Origin: Acidobacteriota bacterium
GTDB taxonomy: Bacteria > Acidobacteriota > Terriglobia > Acidiferrales > UBA7541
DNA: 55,583 nucleotides
Assembly: GCA_003224525.1 (NCBI GenBank)
Contig: QHZB01000178.1
Location: forward strand, 1-55,583
Reading direction: 5' to 3'
Shown here: positions 20,080 through 27,333 of the stretch, one piece after another
Layout: the number at the start of each line of letters is the position of its first letter
Numbering within the stretch: the first letter of the stretch is position 1
Position numbers and translations under genes: made by a program
Notes under the pieces: model-generated
Told to the model about the DNA's origin: nothing
What the model saw: only the letters and a program-made list of their open reading frames with translations
Database searches by the model: none

Positions 20080-21389
20080 GGCCCCGCTACGCCGCACGTC
20101 TGGCTCTGCTCGGCGCACTCGTTCTGGCTCCTCTGGCGATAGCCGAGGCCGGGACCGTTCGCGGAAAGGTGATGAACGGCACGAGCGGCAAAGCAGCCGC
20201 GGGAATCGAGCTCATCCTGATCCAGCTTCAGGGAGGGATGCAGGAAGTAGCGCATGCGAAGAGCGGCGCGGAGGGTGAATTCACCTTCGACCATCCCGGA
20301 CTCGGTGCGCAGCCGATGCTGGTCCGCGCGGTGTATCACGGCGTTAATTTCAACCACGCCGTGCCGCCGGGCACGACTACCGCGCAGGTGGATATTTATG
20401 AGCCTTCCAAGGACGCGAAGACCATCAACGTGCCTTCGCACGTGGTGATCTTTCAGCCCAACGGCGAGACGCTGAACGTCGGCGAAGAATACCAGATAGA
20501 GAACAAGTCTCAACCGCCGGTAGCTTACTTCCGGAGCGACGGCACTTTTGATTTCGCATTGCCGGAAAAGGGCCAGCTTCAACAAGTGGCCGCTGCCGGG
20601 CCGGCGGGAATGCCGGTCGTGCAAGTTCCGATCAACAAGAAAAATAATCATTACTCGGTTGCGTTCGCGTTCCGGCCGGGTGATAACTCGGTGCGGTATT
20701 CCTACGAGCTGCCGTATCCGGGAAACACCGCGACGGTAAAGATTCCTACGATTTATCCGGGCGGGCGGTTGGTGGTTGTTGCGCCACCCAGTGTACAGAT
20801 TAGCGGCGACGGTTTGACTCCGGGCGGGCAAGAACAGGGCATGAATCTCTACGGCCGTCAGGATGTTCCAGCGGGCACGATTGTGGCCGTGAGCGTTTCC
20901 GGAACGGCGCCTGCCCCGGCGGACGCGAATGCCGGGGCGGAGCAAGGTCCGCAAGGCAGAGATGCACAACAAGGCGGAGGCGAAGGGTCCGGCGCAGGTA
21001 TCCAGCAGGTTCCCGGGCGGCTGGACGTTTTGAAATGGCCATTGATCGCTGGATTTGTTTGTATTTTTGCGTTGGTTGCGATTCTGCTTGCGCGCAAGCC
21101 CGTTGTGGCGGTAGCCGGACCGGCGGCGGTAGCGGAAGATGTTCCGGCGGCAAAACAAAAGAAACCGAAATCGAAGGCGCCGTCTGCGCCGAGTGCGCCT
21201 GTGGTTCCCACAAATGGGGCCGCGAGTCTTGCGGAAGTCGATGCGGCCATCGGCACAAGCCTTGATGGTCTGAAGGAACGGCTGTTCCGGCTCGAGCTGC
21301 GCCGTCAAGCAGGCACCATCTCTGAAGACGAATATGCACAGGAACGCGCGCGCGCGGAAAAAGTGTTACGCGATCTCGTGCGAGGCTGA
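20076..21389 (+). CDS. Secreted/membrane carboxypeptidase-regulatory-like protein embedded in the ccm operon
   Basis: A 437-residue protein of unclear role. It has a signal peptide (ARLALLGALVLAPLAIAEAG), a beta-sandwich like the carboxypeptidase regulatory domain (TVRGKVMNGTSGKAAAGIEL), a second beta-rich region, and a Gly/Gln/Pro-rich linker. A transmembrane helix (WPLIAGFVCIFALVAILLA) is followed by a cytosolic end with a SHOCT-like helix pair (LKERLFRLELRRQAGTISEDEY). That last part recalls the helix in the preceding CcmI-like protein. Position between ccmI' and ccmA, with an ATGA overlap, suggests a role in cytochrome assembly; this is inference. Confidence 0.6.
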   Translation: MRPRYAARLALLGALVLAPLAIAEAGTVRGKVMNGTSGKAAAGIELILIQLQGGMQEVAHAKSGAEGEFTFDHPGLGAQPMLVRAVYHGVNFNHAVPPGTTTAQVDIYEPSKDAKTINVPSHVVIFQPNGETLNVGEEYQIENKSQPPVAYFRSDGTFDFALPEKGQLQQVAAAGPAGMPVVQVPINKKNNHYSVAFAFRPGDNSVRYSYELPYPGNTATVKIPTIYPGGRLVVVAPPSVQISGDGLTPGGQEQGMNLYGRQDVPAGTIVAVSVSGTAPAPADANAGAEQGPQGRDAQQGGGEGSGAGIQQVPGRLDVLKWPLIAGFVCIFALVAILLARKPVVAVAGPAAVAEDVPAAKQKKPKSKAPSAPSAPVVPTNGAASLAEVDAAIGTSLDGLKERLFRLELRRQAGTISEDEYAQERARAEKVLRDLVRG

Positions 21390-21433
21390 GCGTTGAAGAC
21401 TAGGAGCGATTTGCCAACCTCCGAGGTCGTCCG

Positions 21434-22138
21434 GTGACGTCGACGGTTTTTTCTCCCACAGGAATTCGCTTCGAAAACATCGACAAACGGTACGGCGGGC
21501 TTTACGCGCTGCGCCGGGTTTCGCTGGAAATCTCCGCGGGCGAATGCGTGGTATTCGCCGGGAGGAACGGTTCCGGCAAGACCACGCTTTTGCGAATTGC
21601 GGCGCGCCTCGCGCGTCCTTCGTCAGGCGTCGTGAGCTTCCTGAACGGCGGAGAAGACCGAGGCGGGATGCTGCCGCCAGCCGGTTTTGTGGCGCACGCC
21701 ACGATGGTCTATGACGAGCTGACAGCGGAAGAGAATCTGCTGCTCTTCGCACGGTTGCAGGGAATCGCGGAGCCCGCCGCGCGCGCCGAGACGCTGCTTC
21801 GGGAGGTGGGCCTGGCGGAGCGCCGGAACTCCCTGGTGCGCACGTTTTCTCGCGGGATGCGCCAACGCGTCGCCATTGCACGGGCGCTGCTGAACGAACC
21901 CGCCGTGGTTCTCCTCGACGAGCCAACGACCGGGCTTGATACAGAGGGGGCGAGCTGGTTTGCGCAGACACTGCGTCAGTTGAGAGATTCGGGCCGCACG
22001 ATCTTGATGAGCCTGCACGGCGAGTCGGAAGTCTCCACGCTGGCCACGCGCGCTCTGCGGCTGGATGCGGGAGCGGTGGTGGCCGACACGCTAACCGGCG
22101 CGAACTTTCGCTCGATCCTCGCCTTTGCGAACGCGTGA
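21434..22138 (+). CDS. ccmA: Heme exporter ATP-binding protein CcmA
   Basis: ABC-transporter ATPase of 234 residues: Walker A GRNGSGKTTL, signature RGMRQRVAIARAL, Walker B VVLLDEPTTGLD and an H-loop in ILMSLHGES. Together with CcmB and CcmC it drives release of heme-loaded CcmE. It starts at a GTG; ccmB begins directly after its stop codon. The assignment to CcmA rests on the neighbouring ccmB-ccmC-ccmD. Confidence 0.92.
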   Translation: MTSTVFSPTGIRFENIDKRYGGLYALRRVSLEISAGECVVFAGRNGSGKTTLLRIAARLARPSSGVVSFLNGGEDRGGMLPPAGFVAHATMVYDELTAEENLLLFARLQGIAEPAARAETLLREVGLAERRNSLVRTFSRGMRQRVAIARALLNEPAVVLLDEPTTGLDTEGASWFAQTLRQLRDSGRTILMSLHGESEVSTLATRALRLDAGAVVADTLTGANFRSILAFANA

Positions 22139-22813
22139 ATGGCACTGCTCTCCAGTACGGCGGTCCTGCTTGACAAGGAACTTCGCACCGAGTTCCGCTC
22201 GCGCGAACTACTGACAACTACTACCGTTTTTGTTCTGATCGTCATAGTGCTCTTCAGCTTTTCCTTCGATCCGACTTCGGAGGAGTCGCGGCGGTTCGGC
22301 GCCGGTCTCCTTTGGCTGGCGTTGCTCTTCGCTGCGTCTTTGATGTTGCAGCCGTGTTTTCTCCGCGAACAAAGCAACGACACACTCAGCGCGCTGCGTC
22401 TTTCGGTCTCCGATCCTTTCGCTATCTTTCTAGCGAAGCTCGTTGCTAACACCCTGTTTCTTCTCCTTACGGAACTTTTGCTGCTGCCGGTCTTCGCGGT
22501 GCTGTACAACGTGTCGGTCTTACCGATGCTTCATTGGCTCGTTCTAGTGTTTTTCCTGGGAAGTCTAGGGGTTTCGATTACGGGCACAGCTCTCTCCGCC
22601 ATCTCTGCGCAAGCTCGAATGCGTGAACTCCTTTTGCCGCTGCTTCTGCTTCCTCTCCTGACACCCATTCTGGTGGCCAGCACCGAAGTAACGGCAGCCC
22701 TATTCGACCGCTCACCATACGTTCAATGGAAAGGAGTAGGCTTCCTAGCGGTTTTCGATCTGGCGTTTTTGACGATCCTGTGGCTTTTGGGTGAATATCT
22801 GCTGGAGGAATAA
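22139..22813 (+). CDS. ccmB: Heme exporter membrane protein CcmB
   Basis: A 224-residue membrane protein with about six helices. The N-terminal segment LLDKELRTEFRSRELLTTTTV and the phrases CFLREQSNDTLSALRLS and ALLFAASLMLQP match the CcmB family. It is the permease partner of CcmA. It starts at the base after the ccmA stop and ends five bases before ccmC. Confidence 0.93.
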   Translation: MALLSSTAVLLDKELRTEFRSRELLTTTTVFVLIVIVLFSFSFDPTSEESRRFGAGLLWLALLFAASLMLQPCFLREQSNDTLSALRLSVSDPFAIFLAKLVANTLFLLLTELLLLPVFAVLYNVSVLPMLHWLVLVFFLGSLGVSITGTALSAISAQARMRELLLPLLLLPLLTPILVASTEVTAALFDRSPYVQWKGVGFLAVFDLAFLTILWLLGEYLLEE

Positions 22814-22818
22814 GCGTC

Positions 22819-23496
22819 ATGAAGAAGAGTGTTCTATCTGCCATGGTTGTGGTTCTGCTTCTCGGCCTGTCGGGCTATGCGTCGTTTTTCATTGCGCCGA
22901 CGGACGCGAAACAGGGCCTCATCTACCGCATCTTGTTCTTGCACGTGGCGAGCGCATGGACCGGCCTTACGTCTTTCTTTATCTGCTTCATCGCGAACTT
23001 GCTATACGTTTTACGCCGCCAGCCACGATGGGACTGGCTGGGTGTTTCGGCGGGTGAAACTGGCTTGGTGTTCACTACCGTGGTGCTCCTGACCGGTCCC
23101 ATATGGGCCCATCCTGTTTGGGGAATCTGGTGGACCTGGGACGCCCGGCTCACATCAACTTTTGTCTTATGGCTGCTGTATGTCTCTTATCTGCTCCTGC
23201 GGACGCTGGTCGAAGAGCCCGATAGGCGCGCACTCCTTAGTGCGCTCTTTGGCATATTCGCATTCATCGATGTGCCTCTCGTCTTCGGTTCGATCCGTTG
23301 GTGGCGCACCCAACACCCACAGCCAATCATTATGGGCGCACCTGGCGCGGGGCTTGATCCGACGATGTACAAGGTGCTTTTCTTCACCTGGCTTGCCATG
23401 CTCGGTTTGATGACGCTGCTCCTCCGCCAGCGCTATCGGCTGGAAGCCATGCGAGGCGATCTCGAGATTATTCAACGTGAATTGGAGGCAGCATGA
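22819..23496 (+). CDS. ccmC: Heme transporter/handling protein CcmC
   Basis: A 225-residue polytopic protein that passes heme to CcmE. It carries the WWD signature WGIWWTWDARLTS and flanking histidines (ILFLHVASAW, VFGSIRWWRTQHPQPI), with six predicted helices, as in CcmC/CcsA-type proteins. The stop overlaps the ATG of the small ccmD by four bases. Confidence 0.95.
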   Translation: MKKSVLSAMVVVLLLGLSGYASFFIAPTDAKQGLIYRILFLHVASAWTGLTSFFICFIANLLYVLRRQPRWDWLGVSAGETGLVFTTVVLLTGPIWAHPVWGIWWTWDARLTSTFVLWLLYVSYLLLRTLVEEPDRRALLSALFGIFAFIDVPLVFGSIRWWRTQHPQPIIMGAPGAGLDPTMYKVLFFTWLAMLGLMTLLLRQRYRLEAMRGDLEIIQRELEAA

Positions 23497-23636
23497 AGAA
23501 TCTCAACAGTGTTTTCGCGGCATATATGATTGGCTGGACCGTTTTCTTCGTCTATTACATCAGCGTTTCGCGTCGCACTATGGCGCTGCGAGAAGAGATC
23601 GAGCGCCTGAAAAATTCATTGAGCCGGGGCAAGTAG
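23493..23636 (+). CDS. ccmD: Small membrane protein CcmD
   Basis: A 47-residue reading frame starting in an ATGA overlap with ccmC. It has one transmembrane helix (FAAYMIGWTVFFVYYISVS) followed by a basic, charged helix (LREEIERLKNSL), the typical layout of CcmD, which stabilises the CcmABC-CcmE complex. It ends one base before hemH. Size, topology and position all agree. Confidence 0.82.
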   Translation: MKNLNSVFAAYMIGWTVFFVYYISVSRRTMALREEIERLKNSLSRGK

Positions 23637-23637
23637 C

Positions 23638-24717
23638 TTGGCAGGGAAGAAAAGAATCGGGATCGTGTTATTTCAGCTCGGCGGGCCGGATTCGCTGAAG
23701 GCCGTCGAGCCGTTTCTGCTGAATCTGTTTCTGGATCCGGACATTATTCCGCTCGGGCCTTTCGGACTGCTACGCCGCCCGATTGCGAAGCTCATTTCTT
23801 CGCGCCGGTCGATCCCCGTCGCCGGGCGCTACGCCCAAATCGGCCGGCGTTCGCCGATCGAAACACTCACGGAACGGCAGCGTTTGCGACTGGTCGAAGC
23901 GGTTTCGCCTTACATGAATCCGGTTGCAGTGGTGGCGATGCGCTATTGGCATCCGTTCACGGCAGAGGCCGTGGATACATTGCGTAAGGCGGGGGCACTG
24001 GATGAAATCGTTTTGTTGCCGCTCTATCCGCATTATTCATACGCGACAACACTGAGCAGCTTGAAGGAATGGCGCCGGGCGGCCGATCTGGCAAAGTGGG
24101 GACAATCTGCAGGGGGGCCGCCGGAACGCACGATCAACAATTTTCACGACCATCCGCTGTATATTCAGGCGCTGGTTCAACGGATCGGATCCGTATTGCG
24201 GCAATTCGCGGACAGTTCGCGCATTCACCTGGTGTTCAGCGCGCATGGCCTGCCGATGAGCCTGGTCGAGAAGGGCGATCCCTATCCGAAACAGATTGCG
24301 GAGACGGTGCGTCTGGCCTGCGAGTTGGGTGTAAAGCAGTATCCTGGCTGGCCCCGGACGCACCTGCTGTGCTACCAGAGCCGCGTGGGCCCCGCGAAGT
24401 GGTTGCAGCCGCCGCTTACGGGGACGATCGAGCGGCTAGGCCACGAAGGCGTGAAAGAGATGCTTGTCGTTCCCATTTCGTTCGTCACCGAGCACATCGA
24501 AACGCTCCATGAAATCAACATCGAGGCCCGCGAGGAAGCGAGCAAGCTGGGCATAGAGAAATTCCGCATGATGCCCGCGGTGGGCGATTCGCCGTTATTT
24601 ATTGCCGCGTTGAAGGATCTCGTGTTGCGCGCCGTGGGGATTGACGCGGGGTTGCCTTCCAGACCGCGAGCATCAGCAGCGGGCCGGGAGACGGGGCCGC
24701 TGCCACGCAAGGTATGA
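23638..24717 (+). CDS. hemH: Ferrochelatase
   Basis: Inserts ferrous iron into protoporphyrin IX, the last step of protoheme synthesis. The 359-residue protein begins GIVLFQLGGPDSL and carries the catalytic histidine in VFSAHGLPMSLVEKGDPY and the acidic motif in VVPISFVTEHIETLHEI. It starts at a TTG one base after the ccmD stop, so it is translationally tied to the ccm operon, matching heme production to cytochrome c assembly. Confidence 0.95.
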   Translation: MAGKKRIGIVLFQLGGPDSLKAVEPFLLNLFLDPDIIPLGPFGLLRRPIAKLISSRRSIPVAGRYAQIGRRSPIETLTERQRLRLVEAVSPYMNPVAVVAMRYWHPFTAEAVDTLRKAGALDEIVLLPLYPHYSYATTLSSLKEWRRAADLAKWGQSAGGPPERTINNFHDHPLYIQALVQRIGSVLRQFADSSRIHLVFSAHGLPMSLVEKGDPYPKQIAETVRLACELGVKQYPGWPRTHLLCYQSRVGPAKWLQPPLTGTIERLGHEGVKEMLVVPISFVTEHIETLHEINIEAREEASKLGIEKFRMMPAVGDSPLFIAALKDLVLRAVGIDAGLPSRPRASAAGRETGPLPRKV

Positions 24718-24773
24718 ACCTCGACGTTTTTGTGGAATGCGGACTTCTCATTGCTATCTCATTGATCCTTCAG

Positions 24774-24804
24774 TTGAGCGCAAAATTCTCGGCTAGGGTA
24801 TAAT
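24774..24804 (+). promoter_or_regulatory. Sigma-70-like promoter before ctaA
   Basis: TATAAT at 24799-24804 with TTGAGC at 24774-24779, spacing 19 (two more than ideal). It lies 20 bases before the ctaA ATG in the 107-base gap after hemH, so ctaA-ctaB may have their own start of transcription. Confidence 0.5.
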
Positions 24805-24824
24805 TCGCCGCTGGGACAGGGGCG

Positions 24825-25748
24825 ATGACATCGACTTACCATCCAGGTGTGCACAGATTCTCCGTTTTTGTCGTGTGCTGGACCGTCCTTCTTTTCGTTG
24901 CGGGGGCGCTGGTTACTTCGAAGGATGCGGCCCTTTCCGTGACGGACTGGCCGAAATCCCACGGCACGTGGGTTCCCCCGCTAACAATGCTCCAGGGCGG
25001 CGACCTATTTGAGTTCTCGCACCGCGTTGTCGCGGGCGGTTTGGGGTTCCTTACACTCGCGCTGGCCGTGTTGCTTTGGGTAAAGGAAAAACGGCCGTGG
25101 CTGCGTTGGCTGGGGTTGATTGCCGTACTGGGGGTCGCCGTGCAGGCTATTCTGGGCGGCCAGGTGGTCATACGGCTGCTTCATTACTGGCTGCCCGTGG
25201 TGCATGCCTGCTTTGCTCAGATCGTTTTCGGCGCTGTGCTCGCTATCGCGGTGTTCACCAGTAAGTGGTGGGTTTCCGAACAGCCACGACTGGAGGACCG
25301 CGGAACTCCGTCGATTCATTCGATCGCGATCCTCAATGCCGCCGCCATCTATCTGCAGGTGATTCTCGGCGCCGGCTTCCGCCACAAGGAAATTCCGATT
25401 TGGCCGCACATGGCGGGTGCCTTGCTGGTGCTCGGAATGGTTATTTGGACGGCGGTCGCGCTGCGCAAACGATTTCCACAATCGCGGAAATTCTCCAAGG
25501 CGCGCATCCTGCTGCATGCAATTTTTGGAACGCAGTTCCTGCTGGGTCTTGGGGCCTATTGGTCGCGGCTCACGACCGCGGATGCTCCGCAGCCGATGCC
25601 TGTCATGGTAACGTTAACGGTGATCCATACGGTCGTGGGGGCGATTCTCTTCGCATTTTCGGTGTTGCTAGTGCTGATGTGCTACAGGTTGATTCCGCGC
25701 GGAAGGGAAGTTGCCGCCACGGCGCCACGGCAGGTGACCACGGGATGA
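24825..25748 (+). CDS. ctaA: Heme A synthase (COX15/CtaA family)
   Basis: Oxidises the C8 methyl group of heme O to make heme A. The 307-residue, eight-helix protein has conserved histidines in EFSHRVVAGGLGFL, LLHYWLPVVHACFAQI and VIHTVVGAILFAF, and a KDAALSVTDWPKSHG segment after the first helix. An ATGA overlap joins it to ctaB, the previous step of the pathway. Confidence 0.92.
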   Translation: MTSTYHPGVHRFSVFVVCWTVLLFVAGALVTSKDAALSVTDWPKSHGTWVPPLTMLQGGDLFEFSHRVVAGGLGFLTLALAVLLWVKEKRPWLRWLGLIAVLGVAVQAILGGQVVIRLLHYWLPVVHACFAQIVFGAVLAIAVFTSKWWVSEQPRLEDRGTPSIHSIAILNAAAIYLQVILGAGFRHKEIPIWPHMAGALLVLGMVIWTAVALRKRFPQSRKFSKARILLHAIFGTQFLLGLGAYWSRLTTADAPQPMPVMVTLTVIHTVVGAILFAFSVLLVLMCYRLIPRGREVAATAPRQVTTG

Positions 25749-26638
25749 GCACGGCACGCACCACGGAACTGACGTTTTCCGCCCGCGCGAATGGCTACGT
25801 CTCGCTGACGAAGCCGGATGTTTCCTTCCTGGTGCTGATGACCACGGCTGCCGGTTATTACATGGGCGCGCGCGGCCCCGTCGAATGGCTGCACATGATT
25901 CATGCCGTTTTCGGGACGATGCTCATCGCCGCGGGCACAGCGGCGTTGAATCATTACATCGAGCGCGAGTCCGACCGCTACATGCGGCGCACGGCTTTGC
26001 GACCGCTGCCAAGCGGCGTGCTGCAGCCGCGGGAAGCACTGGTCTTTGGCGTCGCGCTGGCGATTGCCGGGGCCGTGGACCTGTATGTGGCGGCTGGCGC
26101 CCTTGCTTCGGGACTCGGCATTGCGACCTGCCTGACCTACTTGCTGGCTTACACTCCGCTGAAAAAGCGCACCGTGTGGGCGACCTTCGTCGGCGCTTTT
26201 CCCGGGGCCATTCCCCCCATGATCGGCTGGGTGGCGGCAACGGGTTCGCTCGACCGCGGCGCGTGGCTGCTCTTCGGAATTTTGTTTCTATGGCAGTTTC
26301 CGCATTTCCATGCCATCGCCTGGATGTACCGCCAAGATTACGCGCGCGCGGGCATTATGATGCTGCCGGTGGTCGACCGCGAGGGTACGCGCACGTTCCG
26401 GCAGATCATTCTGTACGCGGTCGCGCTCGTGGGCGTGAGCCTGCTTCCAGCCATTCTGGGGCTGGCCGGGGTGATGTACTTCTTTGGCGCGCTCGTCATC
26501 AGCACGGCCCTGGTGCAGGTGTGCCTGTGGGCCGCCAGCAACAAGACGAACACTCGCGCCAAGTGGCTCATGCACGCGACGGTTGTGCATATCCCGCTGT
26601 TGCTGGGTTTGATGGTCTACGACAAGCTCCCGCGCTGA
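25745..26638 (+). CDS. ctaB: Protoheme IX farnesyltransferase (heme O synthase)
   Basis: UbiA-type prenyltransferase (297 residues) that adds the farnesyl chain to protoheme. The first Asp-rich loop is NHYIERESDRYMRRTALRPLP and the second loop region is YTPLKKRTVWATFVGAFPGAIPP, both typical. Many helices are visible. The ATG at 25745 overlaps the ctaA stop; the longer frame from 25265 only shadows ctaA. It ends the heme cluster. Confidence 0.93.
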   Translation: MSTARTTELTFSARANGYVSLTKPDVSFLVLMTTAAGYYMGARGPVEWLHMIHAVFGTMLIAAGTAALNHYIERESDRYMRRTALRPLPSGVLQPREALVFGVALAIAGAVDLYVAAGALASGLGIATCLTYLLAYTPLKKRTVWATFVGAFPGAIPPMIGWVAATGSLDRGAWLLFGILFLWQFPHFHAIAWMYRQDYARAGIMMLPVVDREGTRTFRQIILYAVALVGVSLLPAILGLAGVMYFFGALVISTALVQVCLWAASNKTNTRAKWLMHATVVHIPLLLGLMVYDKLPR

Positions 26639-26774
26639 TCAGACTGGTTCAGGAAGAACGAAACCACACCCATGTTTTCGCATGTAACGGGCGTGATCGT
26701 TTATTTGATAGTCTATTAAATCTACGCGGGGAAGAGCATCTGAGGCTGTGCGAAATCCGCCGCGCAAAATCCCG

Positions 26775-27179
26775 TTAGAATTGCGGAGAATTATCCTGCC
26801 GGAACCCCGGCGGCACCAGCGCTCCCGTCGCTGAAGAACGGATAGCCTGGCGCGTGCCGGACTTGGGAAATACGATGTGCCAGAAGTCGATGTTGGGATT
26901 AAAGAAGGCGATTCCCACGAATCGCCTTTCCCGTTTCTCCCGCAAAGAAGTCACGAAACAGTCGGCCGACTCCGAAGTCATTTCATTGATGACCCGGACG
27001 TTCTGGCCGGGGATCAAAGGGGTATCCATAAGCACCAGGGCCCCGTTGGCGCTCACGCTGTAGGTGGAGGCCTTCAGATCGATGGTTTCGCCTTCGTGCA
27101 GCCGACAACGTATGGTCAAAGGGATCTCCAGGGAAAGGCGCGTAGTGCGCCGACGTTCGGGATATCGTGTTCTCTGCAT
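26775..27179 (-). CDS. PilZ-domain-like protein
   Basis: A 134-residue protein with the PilZ layout: an RRRTTRLSLEIPLTIRC start with an R-rich motif, a D/N-x-S-x-x-G-like segment STYSVSANGALVLMD, and a FVGIAFFNP strand. PilZ domains usually bind cyclic di-GMP, but the RxxxR and D/NxSxxG motifs are imperfect here, so binding is uncertain. It is a single gene on the minus strand, convergent with ctaB and downstream of the hybrid kinase. Confidence 0.7.
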   Translation of the reverse strand: MQRTRYPERRRTTRLSLEIPLTIRCRLHEGETIDLKASTYSVSANGALVLMDTPLIPGQNVRVINEMTSESADCFVTSLREKRERRFVGIAFFNPNIDFWHIVFPKSGTRQAIRSSATGALVPPGFRQDNSPQF

Positions 27180-27333
27180 AGAGCCGCCCTCGGGGACATT
27201 CGAAGCTATTTTTTGAGATTATGCCACAATCTCGCCAAAAAACAAGCACTTTGGCTGTGCGCCACACCATGTGAAATGTCAACTTCACAAGAGATGGTCA
27301 ACACTTCGTCCGTAAATGCTCTATTGCTAGCCA

